NCBI RefSeq assembly: GCF_000090795.2
Contig: NW_003546403.1
Coordinates: 133,228 to 197,227, forward strand
DNA from: Amphimedon queenslandica
Lineage: Eukaryota > Porifera > Demospongiae > Haplosclerida > Niphatidae
Reading direction: 5' to 3'
DNA: 64,000 nucleotides
Both the position numbers and the translations under genes were made by a program. Shown here piece by piece: positions 10,237 to 20,980 of the stretch. Each line of letters starts with the position of its first letter. The stretch's first letter is position 1. Under the pieces are notes generated by a model, which saw only the letters and a list, made by a program, of their open reading frames with translations, did no database searches and was not told the origin of the DNA.

Positions 10237-13200
10237 ATGGCCACTAATCAAACTTGTTTAGGTGAAGTTCTAGTAAAGTTGATGCTGCTATTTTAATCTG
10301 CCATGTTTTCTTTTATAGACTTAGATATTAGTGACTTGATTAATGTTATTGACTTATTGAAGAAATGTGGCTTTCAGGGAACAAAGTGGCAAGATCTGGG
10401 ATTGAGACTAGGACTACTAAAAGATACGGTGGAAGCCATTGAAGTGAAATATCCTGGTGACGTGTATCAATGCTTGACAGAGTGTCTCTCTCATTGGCTA
10501 CGTAGAGTTGATAATGTTGACAGTAGAGGAGGAGCCAACTTTGACTCACTGTCAGATGCTCTACGATCTATGAATAAAACTGCTGTAGCGGAGAAGTTAA
10601 GTGAGTCAACCATAACTGCATGTAACGATAATCATTGTATTTATCATAGAACATCATGTCCTTATGACTATTTTTAATAATCGTCATACTGTCCTGTCTC
10701 AGTCTCTTTGTGATTCTGTTGGTATTGCTGGGTTACTTTTTGCTGAACGTATGTTAACACAAGAAGCAGTTAGTAGAGTGGTGTCAGCTAGTCCCTCTAT
10801 TCCTAATCAACGTGAGGCTCTATTAACTGCTGTCAAAGAAGCTGTTCAAACTGATCCCAACAGTTTACATACATTTGCTAATGTATTGTGTACAATAAGT
10901 ACTAATATATCACTGGGACAAACTATACTGGATGATATTAGTGAGTATAAAATATGTTTAATCAAAGCTATATATTCTTATAATAGGTAAGTATTTTCCT
11001 ACTCCTAAAGTGGGTGAGGTTTGTGAGACTAAACCTCATGATTTACTTGTTGATCCACAAGGTAATAATAATTATGAATAATAATAAAATGATAATACGT
11101 TCATTAATATCTATAGATAATACAAGCACTGATGAAACCAAGATACCAGGTAATACACAATTTATTATATCATAAATACTGTAAAAATCACTAAATGATT
11201 TGTTTTATGTATAGACTCATCTTCTGATACATCTTCCCAGCCTTTAACACCTCAAGGTATTTACATGTACATTTTTATACATACTATCAAAGTGATACTA
11301 TCTTTTATAGTTGAAGTACATGTTCCTGTTTCTGAAGGCTTACTGGGGGACTTCAGATCAATGAGAATGTGTTATGGAAAAATGTTCTACAATGTTGGCA
11401 AGATCATTAAACGGAAATCTCCTCCTTTAGAAGAAATTAAGGAATTTCTGTCTTGTTGTGGCACTGTTCTTAGACGAAAAGTGGAGCAATGTTCTGATGA
11501 TATTCCTAGTGTATTGCGTCTTATTCAAGATGAGTGTTCACTAACTGATATTGAACTCCTTCATAGTGTTGTGGAAGAAATGGAGATCACTGAAGCTACA
11601 GGATACATTGAAGCATATAGAACAGAGTTAAAGAAATTCTGCAAATCACTCTCCATTAGTCTTTGTTTGAAAGAAAGATTTGCTTCCATTCCTCCTCTTC
11701 AATGTCAAACAGTTACTTTTATCTTTGACTGGGAGCCTGAGGAGCATTTACTCAAAGATATTATGGAGCTCCTTGCAAAAGTATCTGGGAAATTGCTGAA
11801 GATCAATTATATAGAGCGTTCCAAATCAATATCTGTCACTTGCTCCTTTCCTTTCTCCGATGTTGGGTTTACTGTATTGAGGATGATAGAGAATATTCAT
11901 ATACTAATGGGACAAGGATTAAAGGAACTGACTATTGGTAACTTAACATTATGGAGGAAACAAGATGTTAGGCAAAAGGCACATAACATAAATTGTTTTA
12001 TGGATATTGTTTTGTATAGGAACTAAAAGTAAAGGATCAAGACTTATTACAGCATACAGAAGTCAGTTTAATTTTTTATCATGATACAAGTGCAATTTTA
12101 AGTACTCAAGAGTTTACATGTATTTTTTAGGTTATTTCTTATATTATACTTGAAGAAGCTGAATATAAACTAAGAGATATTATCAGTAGCAAAGAGAAGG
12201 TATGTCATGCTAGACTGTTTAATGGTGATCATCTCTTTCCTTGTACTTACATGTATAATAGGAAATAAAAGAATTGAAACAAGAACAGTCAATGATTACA
12301 GTACCTGAGGTTAGCTATACATGTCTTTATGCTGTGTTTCAACTTTGAGCTAATTCTGATCAAATTTGGAATTTTTATGAATTTTTATAGAGTTGCTCCA
12401 ATGCCATATACTGCTTGTCAGCTCATTGTTTAGTTCAAATATTATGCTATGTGGGAAACCCTGCTCGCTGTGTTATATACCTATACATGTATCTATTAAC
12501 TACAAGTGTACATGTACTAGCTATTTTAATTAATTGCTAGGAAGAATCATTGTCCAGTTTTTTGAAATCAATTAAATTGATTATAATTATTATTAATAGG
12601 AAGTATTGCTTGATAAAGAATTGAGTGAATTCAACTCTCAGTTTAATGAAATAAAAGGAAGGAATAAAGAATTGTCAGACAAATTATCAAAAATGAAGAT
12701 TGGTTATTTGAGATCACTTTCTAGTAATACTGATTCAGGTTGGAGTAGTTTAATTATATACTAATAATTATATGATTATTATTAAGCTGCTGGTAAAGTG
12801 AGAAGAGGAATGGCTTTTGAAATTGATGACTGCAAGTTTCATCTTGAAGCAATGACAAGACCAGACTATCAGCCATTGGTAGATGATAAAAGAATAATAG
12901 AGAAATTACAAGAAAGAATAACAATAACAAATATGGAGCTAATTATTAAAAGAGAACACAATGAGAAGATTATAAAAGACATTAAAGACAATGTAGAGAA
13001 GAAGGAGAGACAAATGTGTAAAGTAAGTTAGGCCTTCAAGAGGAGTACTCCTACATTGTATATACATTTCATTTTTGTAGTTTAAGTTATTTTGTGTTCA
13101 TCCTGTTACCGGGAAAATGATTGAGTCAAGATTTAAAGTACACCAGGATATTAAACTACCCCAAGCACTGGCTGAAGCTTATAAGGTTTGGATCATAAAA

Positions 13201-16200
13201 TGTACTCGATCTGTCTTAAACTGACAATTTTCCTCTCTCTCAATCAGATAATGAAACTAGCTCCTCATATTCCTATTGAGAGATGTCGTTTGGTTAAATA
13301 TGATGATTATGCTGAAGCAATGGATCAATCCTTTGATCTTGATGAGGTGGGTGTGGTTCATTCTATTATTATTGATTGTTAGTTTTATAGTTTCAAGATC
13401 ACTTTTTTGGACAGCTTGTGGGTGGCGCTAGAAGTTATTATTCATTTGAAATGTTTTTAGAAACTCGTAAAGAAAACGAAACCTTCAAGAAATACAATAA
13501 AGGAGGTGGGTGTGGTTTGTCCCATGATGATATGACAACATAGATAATAGAGTAAATGAAAGGGATTGGAAACGGGGGCGTAGGCTGGTTGATGTTGCTA
13601 TTGGTTACCGGCTCAAAACCTGGTTGATTTCCCATCTCCTCCATTAGTGAGGCTGTACTGCAAGGACTTCGAAGGATATTTATGGAGATCCAAGAGGACA
13701 CTTACTTATGATATCCCTATTGTTCCATATAGAAAGTGTAGGACTATCTGCAGCAAGGTTTTTACTTCTACAACGCTATTTTGCAACGAGTTATAAGTAC
13801 AACAATTTTTTTTCATTTTTCGCCCTTTTTCTGTTGTAACAAACTCATGCTTCATGGATTCTAACTCTAACTAGTATCATTCCATATGCAAATGAAAGCT
13901 CTTTCATATGATTATAAAGATATTGCATTTTACTCTAGCTTGTTTTCAAAAAAGGGATTATAATGACAAAAAATACATTTTATGGTTTTAAAAGAGCCAT
14001 AACATGAACATAGTAAAATTATCTATACAATAGAAAACAGAATTATAAAGAGGAAACATTAGGCTTCTTGATGCATTAATTTCACTTACATAGGAACACC
14101 TGTTCGCAAGATATTGCTCCTAAAAGAAAGAAAATCAAGGGTAAATTTTGACAAAAAATTTCAACGAGCCTCTGTCAGCCTAGCAGCAATACAAATGAAT
14201 GGAGGTTGGGCTACGCCCATACGGAAGTTTCCAATCCCTTTCATTTACTCTATTATCTATGATGACAAGTCATATAATTGTGTGATGGTGTACTGTAGGC
14301 ATGAAACTGATGATAGCTGTGATTGATCTGTCAACTGGTGATGTAGCACCAGCTGAACCAATAAGAGCAGAACAAGGTTGGACTGTTGGAGAATTAAAGC
14401 AATATATAGGAGAAGTAGGGACACAAGCAACCATATTTGTTTTACTCTTTCATTCTTCAGATATTTAATCTTGATCCTTCATGTATGAGGCTGATCCTTG
14501 AGGTGTATAAGGATGGTAGACATTTACCAAATGATGCTAGTTCACTAAAAGGAGAAGGACTCTACAGGAAACACACAGTAAGTCATGTGGTGATATTTTA
14601 TGTTGTAAATTAGTACACATACTCTCATGTAGTTATTTGTTGCCTCTGATTCTGAAGATTATGATAGACAGTACAAAGAGAGCTTCATGTACAAACATGT
14701 TGATGCTCACATCAATTCAGTACTACTATACATCACACTACCTCCTTTCCAAGAACATACACCAGGAAGAGGAGAGGAGGAAGAAAAGGAGGATGTGAAG
14801 AGTAAACCTTCAAGCAGTGTGGAAGGAAGGAAAGGAGGAGGGGGAGGGGTTTTAAAGGTAGTGTCCTTTTCAAGGAATGAAGAAGAGAAAGGAAAGAAAA
14901 GAGGTAAGGCAGTTAAAGTTAATGGTTTTTGTGGAGCTTCATTTTCATGCTCAATTGCTTATGAGAATTTTGATTTATTTAAACCATAAAATTTGTAACA
15001 TTTAAGTACATCAGTATTAATTTATATGTACACTGTATGTTGGTTGCAAGAAGATACAACTACATCCATGTGTCTTTTGTCAGATATACAGATAAGAGTT
15101 GATCAGAGAACCACATTAGCTCAATTGAAGGAGGAGCTAGTTCCACTGATTGGTGTACCACCTACTGGCTTTAAAGTGTATAGGGTGTACAATAACCAGC
15201 AAGAATATGAAATGGAGAGATTAACTGACTCATTAATGGCAATACCTTCCGAATCAAGAGTAATTATTTAATTCTACTTCACTTGATCATGACCTTTTCT
15301 CTTCCTTACAGTTTGTAGTAAGACTGGGTAGGGCATTACAAGTAGGAGAGTGCAGAATTAAATTATTTTTATTGCACATTGACAATACAGAGGTTAGGCA
15401 ATAGCAATTTTACTATTGTAGTTAAGTTTGATTTTTAGTTCTTTAATCTGATGATGGAGTCTGTTGTTGCTAAGAATACACCAGTGAGAGAATTTAAAAA
15501 ACAAATTATTGAAGAAGCAAAAGTACAAGGAATTGACTGTGTCCTTGAATTAGACAAGTAAGTACATCATGTGACTACTGTATAATGGGGAAATTTTGGA
15601 GGGAGTAAAATTTGGCAAATTGATGAATTCTGATGATTAGCAAATTTTAATTTGGCCACATGCCATTGAGTATGTGTATAATGTCTCAAAATGATGGATT
15701 TTATTTTGGCAAATGGCTATCAAAATGCCAAATTTACCAAATTTAATTCCCTCCAAAATTTCTCGCTATATGGTATTACAGTATCATATGACTTATTGTG
15801 TAGAATGAGATTACGTAAGAAGACTTGGAGGTCTCCTGGTACAGTGTATCTTGATCATCAGTTGATTGATAAAGATATTCATGTATATGCTGGTAGTGAA
15901 ATGTATGTGGAACCATTGAAAGGTCAGTATTTAAATTTAAAATAATGAGGGTATTATTCAGCAATTATACTTTGATAGAACCTGAAAAGATGAAGCTCCC
16001 AACACAGATGCAGGTGTATGTTAGAAGATGGCGTCCATCAGAATGTTCAGTTGATCCAACAGAAGAAGTTATACTGGACACAGCTAGTCCCTTAGACCTT
16101 AAAAAGAAGGTGAATGTATAATAAAATGTTGTTATGTGATTCTTTTCTTTAGCTTTCAGAGTTAAGTGAAGTTCCTGTTGATGCTATTTCTGTTGCAAAG

Positions 16201-16785
16201 GTAAGCCATTGACATTTTACTATCAGTGAGCAATTTCTCCTTTTAAAGGGCTTGGGATCATTTCCAGCTGAGATATCATGTCTTGATATTGAGAATGAGT
16301 TGGAATGGGATCCAGCCATTCAGTCAATCAGTCAAACACCATTTTCATTGTATGATGATGGAGGTGTCATTTATTACAAGTACAGTATAACTAATCATAC
16401 ATTGTACAATTTTTGCTGTTATTTTTAGAGACAATAGAGAAAAAATGAAAGAGATCACAGCTAAAGAGAGAGCAGAAATAGAAAAGACAGAAAACAAAAG
16501 GTCTGCTTGAATTTTCTCCATCTACATGTACATTAAAAATGCCGAGTTGTTTTTCCCCCGTTTGTACATGTAAATTGCATATCTTTTGCTGGTTATGAAT
16601 GTGGTGGGTGGATCATGATGCAGAAATAATATTTCACAAAGTTAAGGCCATGTAGTAACCAATTATAAGTAACAGCAGTTGGTTTTGCTATTGATATGGC
16701 TTCATGTGTATGTTCACACTTTAGGATCAATAGTGTTAGAGTATATGGTACTGGGTCATCATCATCAAGTGGTAGTAAGATCTAG
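10237..16785 (+). CDS. Death domain / CARD-like / coiled-coil fused to USP47 C-terminal ubiquitin-like half (copy 2)
   Basis: A 28-exon model keeps phase and gives about 1228 aa. Front exons: 10237-10261, 10319-10600, 10650-10940, 10987-11061, 11118-11150, 11215-11256, 11311-11978, 12020-12061, 12131-12199, 12262-12309, 12600-12738, 12787-13022. Back exons: 13081-13185, 13248-13346, 13415-13505, 14299-14414, 14461-14577, 14633-14903, 15084-15259, 15312-15392, 15439-15557, 15804-15922, 15979-16109, 16153-16200, 16249-16379, 16429-16500, 16725-16785. The front matches copy 1 domain for domain. The back resembles USP47 C-terminal to its protease: PIERCRLVKYDDY, RLRKKTW.SPGTV.LD, MQVYVRRWRPSE. 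No USP catalytic exons lie between the two parts; the joining intron is only 58 nt. I infer a non-catalytic adaptor. Exon 7 ends in a GC donor (11979); if unused, the protein stops at 12026. The Death and Ubl parts could be two genes, but phase and spacing favour one. Confidence 0.75.
12541..12585 (+). pseudogene. Decayed exon in copy 2
   Basis: This matches copy-1 exon 11 (6332-6376), including its CTAG acceptor. In copy 2 about 26 bp covering the end of the exon and its GTATAG donor are deleted, so it has no donor and reads into the next acceptor region. In copy 1 the exon is 45 nt with phase 0 at both ends, so skipping it keeps the frame. I treat it as dead. Confidence 0.65.
13539..14261. 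mobile_element. 723-bp terminal-inverted-repeat element with 7-bp target duplication
   Basis: The element sits inside an intron of the Death-USP47-like gene. Its ends are inverted copies of about 35 bp: CATAGATAATAGAGTAAATG at the left, and its complement ending CTATTATCTATG at the right. It is flanked by direct repeats ATGACAA at 13532-13538 and 14262-14268. No transposase frame is visible, so it is non-autonomous. The superfamily is not determined. Confidence 0.8.
15576..15775. mobile_element. MITE, family A copy 2
   Basis: A 200-bp element in another intron of the Death-USP47-like gene. The left end TACTGTATAATGGGGAAATT pairs with the right end, whose complement reads TACCATATAGCGAGAAATTT. 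Pairing continues through TTGGAGGG and TTAAATTTGG. The CCATATAG-type tip matches 5401-5613 and 37461-37653, though the interior differs. Confidence 0.65.
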
Positions 16786-16809
16786 ACTAACAATGACCCT
16801 CTAATAGCT

Positions 16810-16847
16810 TATTATTATTATTATTATTATTATCATTATTATTATTA

Positions 16848-16893
<46 letters not shown>

Positions 16894-16903
16894 CATTATT
16901 ATT
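16810..16903. repeat. (ATT)n microsatellite
   Basis: About 94 bp of ATT/TTA triplets with a few ATC interruptions, just 3' of the Death-USP47-like gene. Confidence 0.9.
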
Positions 16904-17061
16904 GTGTTGATGTACATCCTTTGACTCCCTTTCTTTTCCAGTGGATGATAATACATTCATGATAATAGTCTATGATCTCAAACAATGAACTATAACTATG
17001 ACAAGTTCAGTTCAACTATATAGCACATACAATAATATAATAATAATATCAGCTTATTAGT

Positions 17062-18027
17062 TTAAAGTCTGTTAGAACTGTGCTCCTCTGGATTATTAAG
17101 CAAATCAATTGTGCAGCAATAAGGCCATGGGCTGCAGCCTGGTTTGGCACATGGTTGCACAGAATCATCTTCCCCATCTTCTTCAAAGGAAGTATGCCAC
17201 TCCATGTCATTCATAAAGTCAGTACGAAGCTATACACGTAGATAAGAGTGAGAGATTGCAACTAAAATACATGTATTATGTATCAGGAAAATTAGTAAAA
17301 TGGCACAAATTCTCTCCAGGCAAAATTTGGCCTATGTACAGGGACTTTAGGCCAATTTTGGAACAACTTTAAAAGTTTGTAAAAAACCCAACTTTGATCG
17401 GGATCCAGTCAAACTTTCTACACATCATAAGTACATGCATTTGTATCAGAAAATGCTATAAAATGGCAAATTCTCTTCTTTTCATTTTTGACAAAATTTG
17501 GTCAATAACCCTGTACAGAGACTTAATCCTGATTTCGAAGCAACTATAAAATTTCATAAAAAATCCAACCCCATGTCTGCTAGACATTACCTCGTCCATC
17601 TTCTCAAGAAGATAATAATACATTGAATCATTTTCAGTCAGTGGATCCCTTTCTCCTGGATCAGTCCAGAGGTTAAAGAGGAGAGGAGGATCATGTGCTG
17701 TTAGTTCAGTCGTGTTCCGACACAGAACATCATAATGAGTAGGAGGAGCATTGCCACTAAGAAGAAAATAAAAAAACACTATTTAAATCTCATAGTTAAA
17801 TCATCAACCCTATAAGTATCACCTCTGATAACTTGGCTAAAAGCTAGATACAGAGTATTATATATTACTATACTTCATGTTCATACCCTTTTGTATAGAA
17901 GTGAGCTTTGTAGTGCTTCCATCTTAATGCATAAGGGCCTATGCTGGGATCAGCATTTTCAGGGAAGTATGGTATTATTGTTCTCTCAGTCTACATTGCA
18001 TGAAAAGAAGAGGACATTATAGATTTG

Positions 18028-18092
<65 letters not shown>

Positions 18093-20500
18093 CTTACGTC
18101 TTGTTTATTATAAAGAATAGGTGCAAGGTCAAAGCCATCCATCTTACGATCGCTCGGTATGGTAGCTCCAGCCAAATTAAAAAAAGTTGGTAAAATATCA
18201 TATCCTGCGGCCAGCTGAAAAAGAAAAAGAAGCATAATGCATTCACTTGCATTCAAAACAAAAAATATATATTAATGCTAGTTATACTTTTGTAGTCCTG
18301 CCAGTAGCAATCTTTCCAGGATACCAGGCAATTGCAGGCACTCTAAAACCTCCTTCCCACGTGGAGACTTTACCACATCTGAAAGGACCAGCACTGCCAC
18401 CATATTCCTGCTGTTCTAGATCTGGTCTGAGGGAGAAAGAAGGAGAAAGGAGAGAAGAATATAATAGACACACAAAATGGGAAATATCCTCCAAATAATA
18501 GCATCCAGTGAAGAGAGGAGAGAAGAGAGAGAGAGAGAGAGAGGGAAAGAGAGAAGGACTATAGCTACCCTATACCCATTGTCTGCAGTGAATAGTACAA
18601 ATGTATTGCCGTAAGTTCCAGTTTCGTAAAGAGCTTCAAATACTTGTCCAACAGACCAGTCAATCTCACGCTACACACAATAATTCAAATAATTATTATC
18701 ATACACAAAGTGAATGGATTATTTTTCTTACTAGAGTGTCACCAAAAGGTCCTGCAATACTTGAATTTCGAAACATCTTACCAGCAAACTGAGGCCAGTG
18801 AGTGTGATGGAATGCAAAATAAAGAAAGAAAGGTTGTCCTGAAGCTGAAGAAAAGCATGAGTAGAACACAAAACATCTCATCATTAAAAACTAGAATACT
18901 ATTCATGAGCTTATGCATGTACACTACACATAGATTAATGATTAAAAACCTGCAGATCTCCTGATGAAGTTTGTGCCAGCATTAGTCATGTGATAGTTGA
19001 GTGTGAGTAGGTCCACTGGTTGCTGGAGTATAGACTTGTTCTCGATTATTGGACACCCGACAAACTCTACAAGTACATAAAAGCATAATCACAGTATCAG
19101 GTAACTATAGATCCTATTTTGCAGTTTATAAGCTAAGTAGATGTATATTAAACAGTGATATAAAGTAAAACAGAAATAAAGTCCTATGTTGAATAGGCAT
19201 TGCCTAAAATAATGGCTGAAAAATTTCTCCCTTGTTATTTTTTGACAACCTTGTTAACACATTGAAGGTGTTAACAAAGTGACAACAAGCTTGAAAGAAA
19301 AAAAAAATTACAATTTTATTCATTATTTTAATTTATGCAGACTCTCAGCTAATCTCTACCTTCAGCAGGGTGGCAGGTTGATGGTGTGGCTGGGTTCTGA
19401 TAGCATCCTACATCAGGATAGAAGCAAACAGAGCAGGGACAAGCATCATGAGTGTAGGGTATCCCCTAAAAGAGAGAATAAGGGTAAATGATAAGTGCTG
19501 AGAAAAAGTGGAGAAGGATATAATATATATATATAAGAATTATTTATTACATAGTAATAGTCAAACCCATGATGAACTGGCAAGTTGGATCCATTCTTCC
19601 CTACACCCTATGCAAAGGAGAACCATAAATAGGAACTGAAATTGAAACTATGATATAAAACATACCAGATGCCATTTTCCAAGCATCCCGGTTGTGTAGC
19701 CAACATCTTTCAGCCCCTCAGCTATGGTAATCTCATCGTGGGGAAGACCTACATAATGAGATAGAAGGATGTTTATGTTTATTGCAATATTATTGAATGA
19801 TTGCCCATTCGGTCAGGCTTCTGTGTCATTAATAGAAGCCACCTGTTGGAAGCAGTAATGGGAACGCTTCAATCATAAACTTCCAATTCATCATAAAACC
19901 AGGTCCACTCTGTCATAGAGAGAAGGGAAATTTAGGAAACCAAGTAATCCTCAATCATGCAAGGAAGGAACACAGAAGCCTGGAACATGTACAACAAGCA
20001 TCAATTATATCAAGAAAATGATTTTATATTATAATAATTTTATTTTCTGTTTGTACCTCCTAAGGAACTAGGGTCAACTCCATGGGGATATATCCCTGAT
20101 CTTATCTGATGCCTACCAGTCAATATTGCAGCCCTAATAATAACAATAACAGTATAATAATAATAATTATTTTTATCATCCTTCTAATCTTGACCTTGAT
20201 GGGCAGCAGACTGGGCTTGGGCTGTACATGTTAGTGAACATGAGTCCATTCTTTACCATCCTGTGAATGTATGGAGTATAGGTGGTAGGATTGCCATAAT
20301 CCTGTAAATCACCATATCCCATCTATATCAGAGAAAAGAAAAACACATCTTTCACTTTCAATGAAATGTCATCATAGGCTCACATCATCGACTAAAAATA
20401 AAATAATGTTTGGCTGTCTATTTCCCTTCACATTGCTAGACTTCTTTGCTGCACTTGACACTGCCAGGAATGCACAAAGAAGCACCAACAGGAGCTTCAT
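17062..20500 (-). CDS. Arylsulfatase A-like lysosomal/secreted sulfatase
   Basis: A 14-exon model gives 528 aa, close to animal ARSA (about 507). Exons (high to low): 20500-20384, 20322-20195, 20133-20057, 19748-19666, 19607-19551, 19465-19360, 19066-18950, 18844-18732, 18670-18576, 18426-18288, 18214-18098, 17990-17887, 17756-17591, 17229-17062. It starts with a signal peptide ([18 protein letters not shown]). Metal ligands D38-D39 lie in LFLVDDMGYGD. The sulfatase signature [12 protein letters not shown] is complete, with C78 as the expected formylglycine site. [18 protein letters not shown] and FTADNG also match the family. It should hydrolyse sulfate esters of lipids or glycans in lysosome or matrix. 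Pairing of CCPSR with a late Cys-rich tail ([15 protein letters not shown]) is as in ARSA. The exact substrate cannot be read from sequence. Confidence 0.92.
17281..17575. repeat. Dispersed ~178-bp repeat, diverged copy
   Basis: In the last intron of the sulfatase gene. It carries the hallmark strings of this family: AAATTTGGCC, TGTACAGGGACTTTAGGCC, CAAACTTTCTACACA, TATCAGAAAATG. Related copies lie at 41246-41455, 47140-47345 and 54870-55240, with arrays at 31019-31905 and 56545-57345. Confidence 0.65.
18031..18089. repeat. (CT)n microsatellite
   Basis: A pure CT run of about 58 bp in a sulfatase intron, close to the exon that begins at 18098. Confidence 0.95.
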
Positions 20501-20980
20501 AACTCTAAGCCTTCTTCTCTCTCTAGTAGCAGTAGTCAGACCAGTCAAGTGACATTAAATCTCTAAAAGTTTTTGTTCACATGTTGTAGACGTGAAAAGG
20601 ACTGAGTGTATACTTGATGGCCTACACAATGGATTGAATAGTGACACTAACAATGTGAGACTTCCATTAGCAAGAAAGCATGGCAATGCAAATCAATCAT
20701 TTGAAAGCATCAATAGCAGTACCCGTTTAGAACCATCTGCCATCAATGAATTCATAATGTAAAATTATGCGCAGTAAAAGTGCTTACATGCAACGATGGG
20801 CATAATTATTATTTTTTCATTATTATTGTTACAATGGAAAGTGATGAGTAGTGACAGTAATAATAATAATAATAATGATAATACAAACACTAAAGCAACA
20901 TTTATTATTGTCATTTTAGTGATAATGGATGATAAAATAATAATAATAATAATAATAGCCTTCACTACTGATACTCAGTC
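20501..20980. other. Intergenic region with AAT-rich runs
   Basis: This lies between the 5' end of the sulfatase gene and the 3' end of the MYLIP-like gene, both on the minus strand. It holds several (AAT)n/(ATT)n runs (20800-20960). No gene is seen. It must include the sulfatase promoter. Confidence 0.5.

Noticed and set aside
19800-19910. Possible extra sulfatase exon (minus strand, [16 protein letters not shown])
   Set aside because: ARSA has PSSRGGLP directly joined here; the flanking exons already fit in phase, and no matching domain segment is missing.
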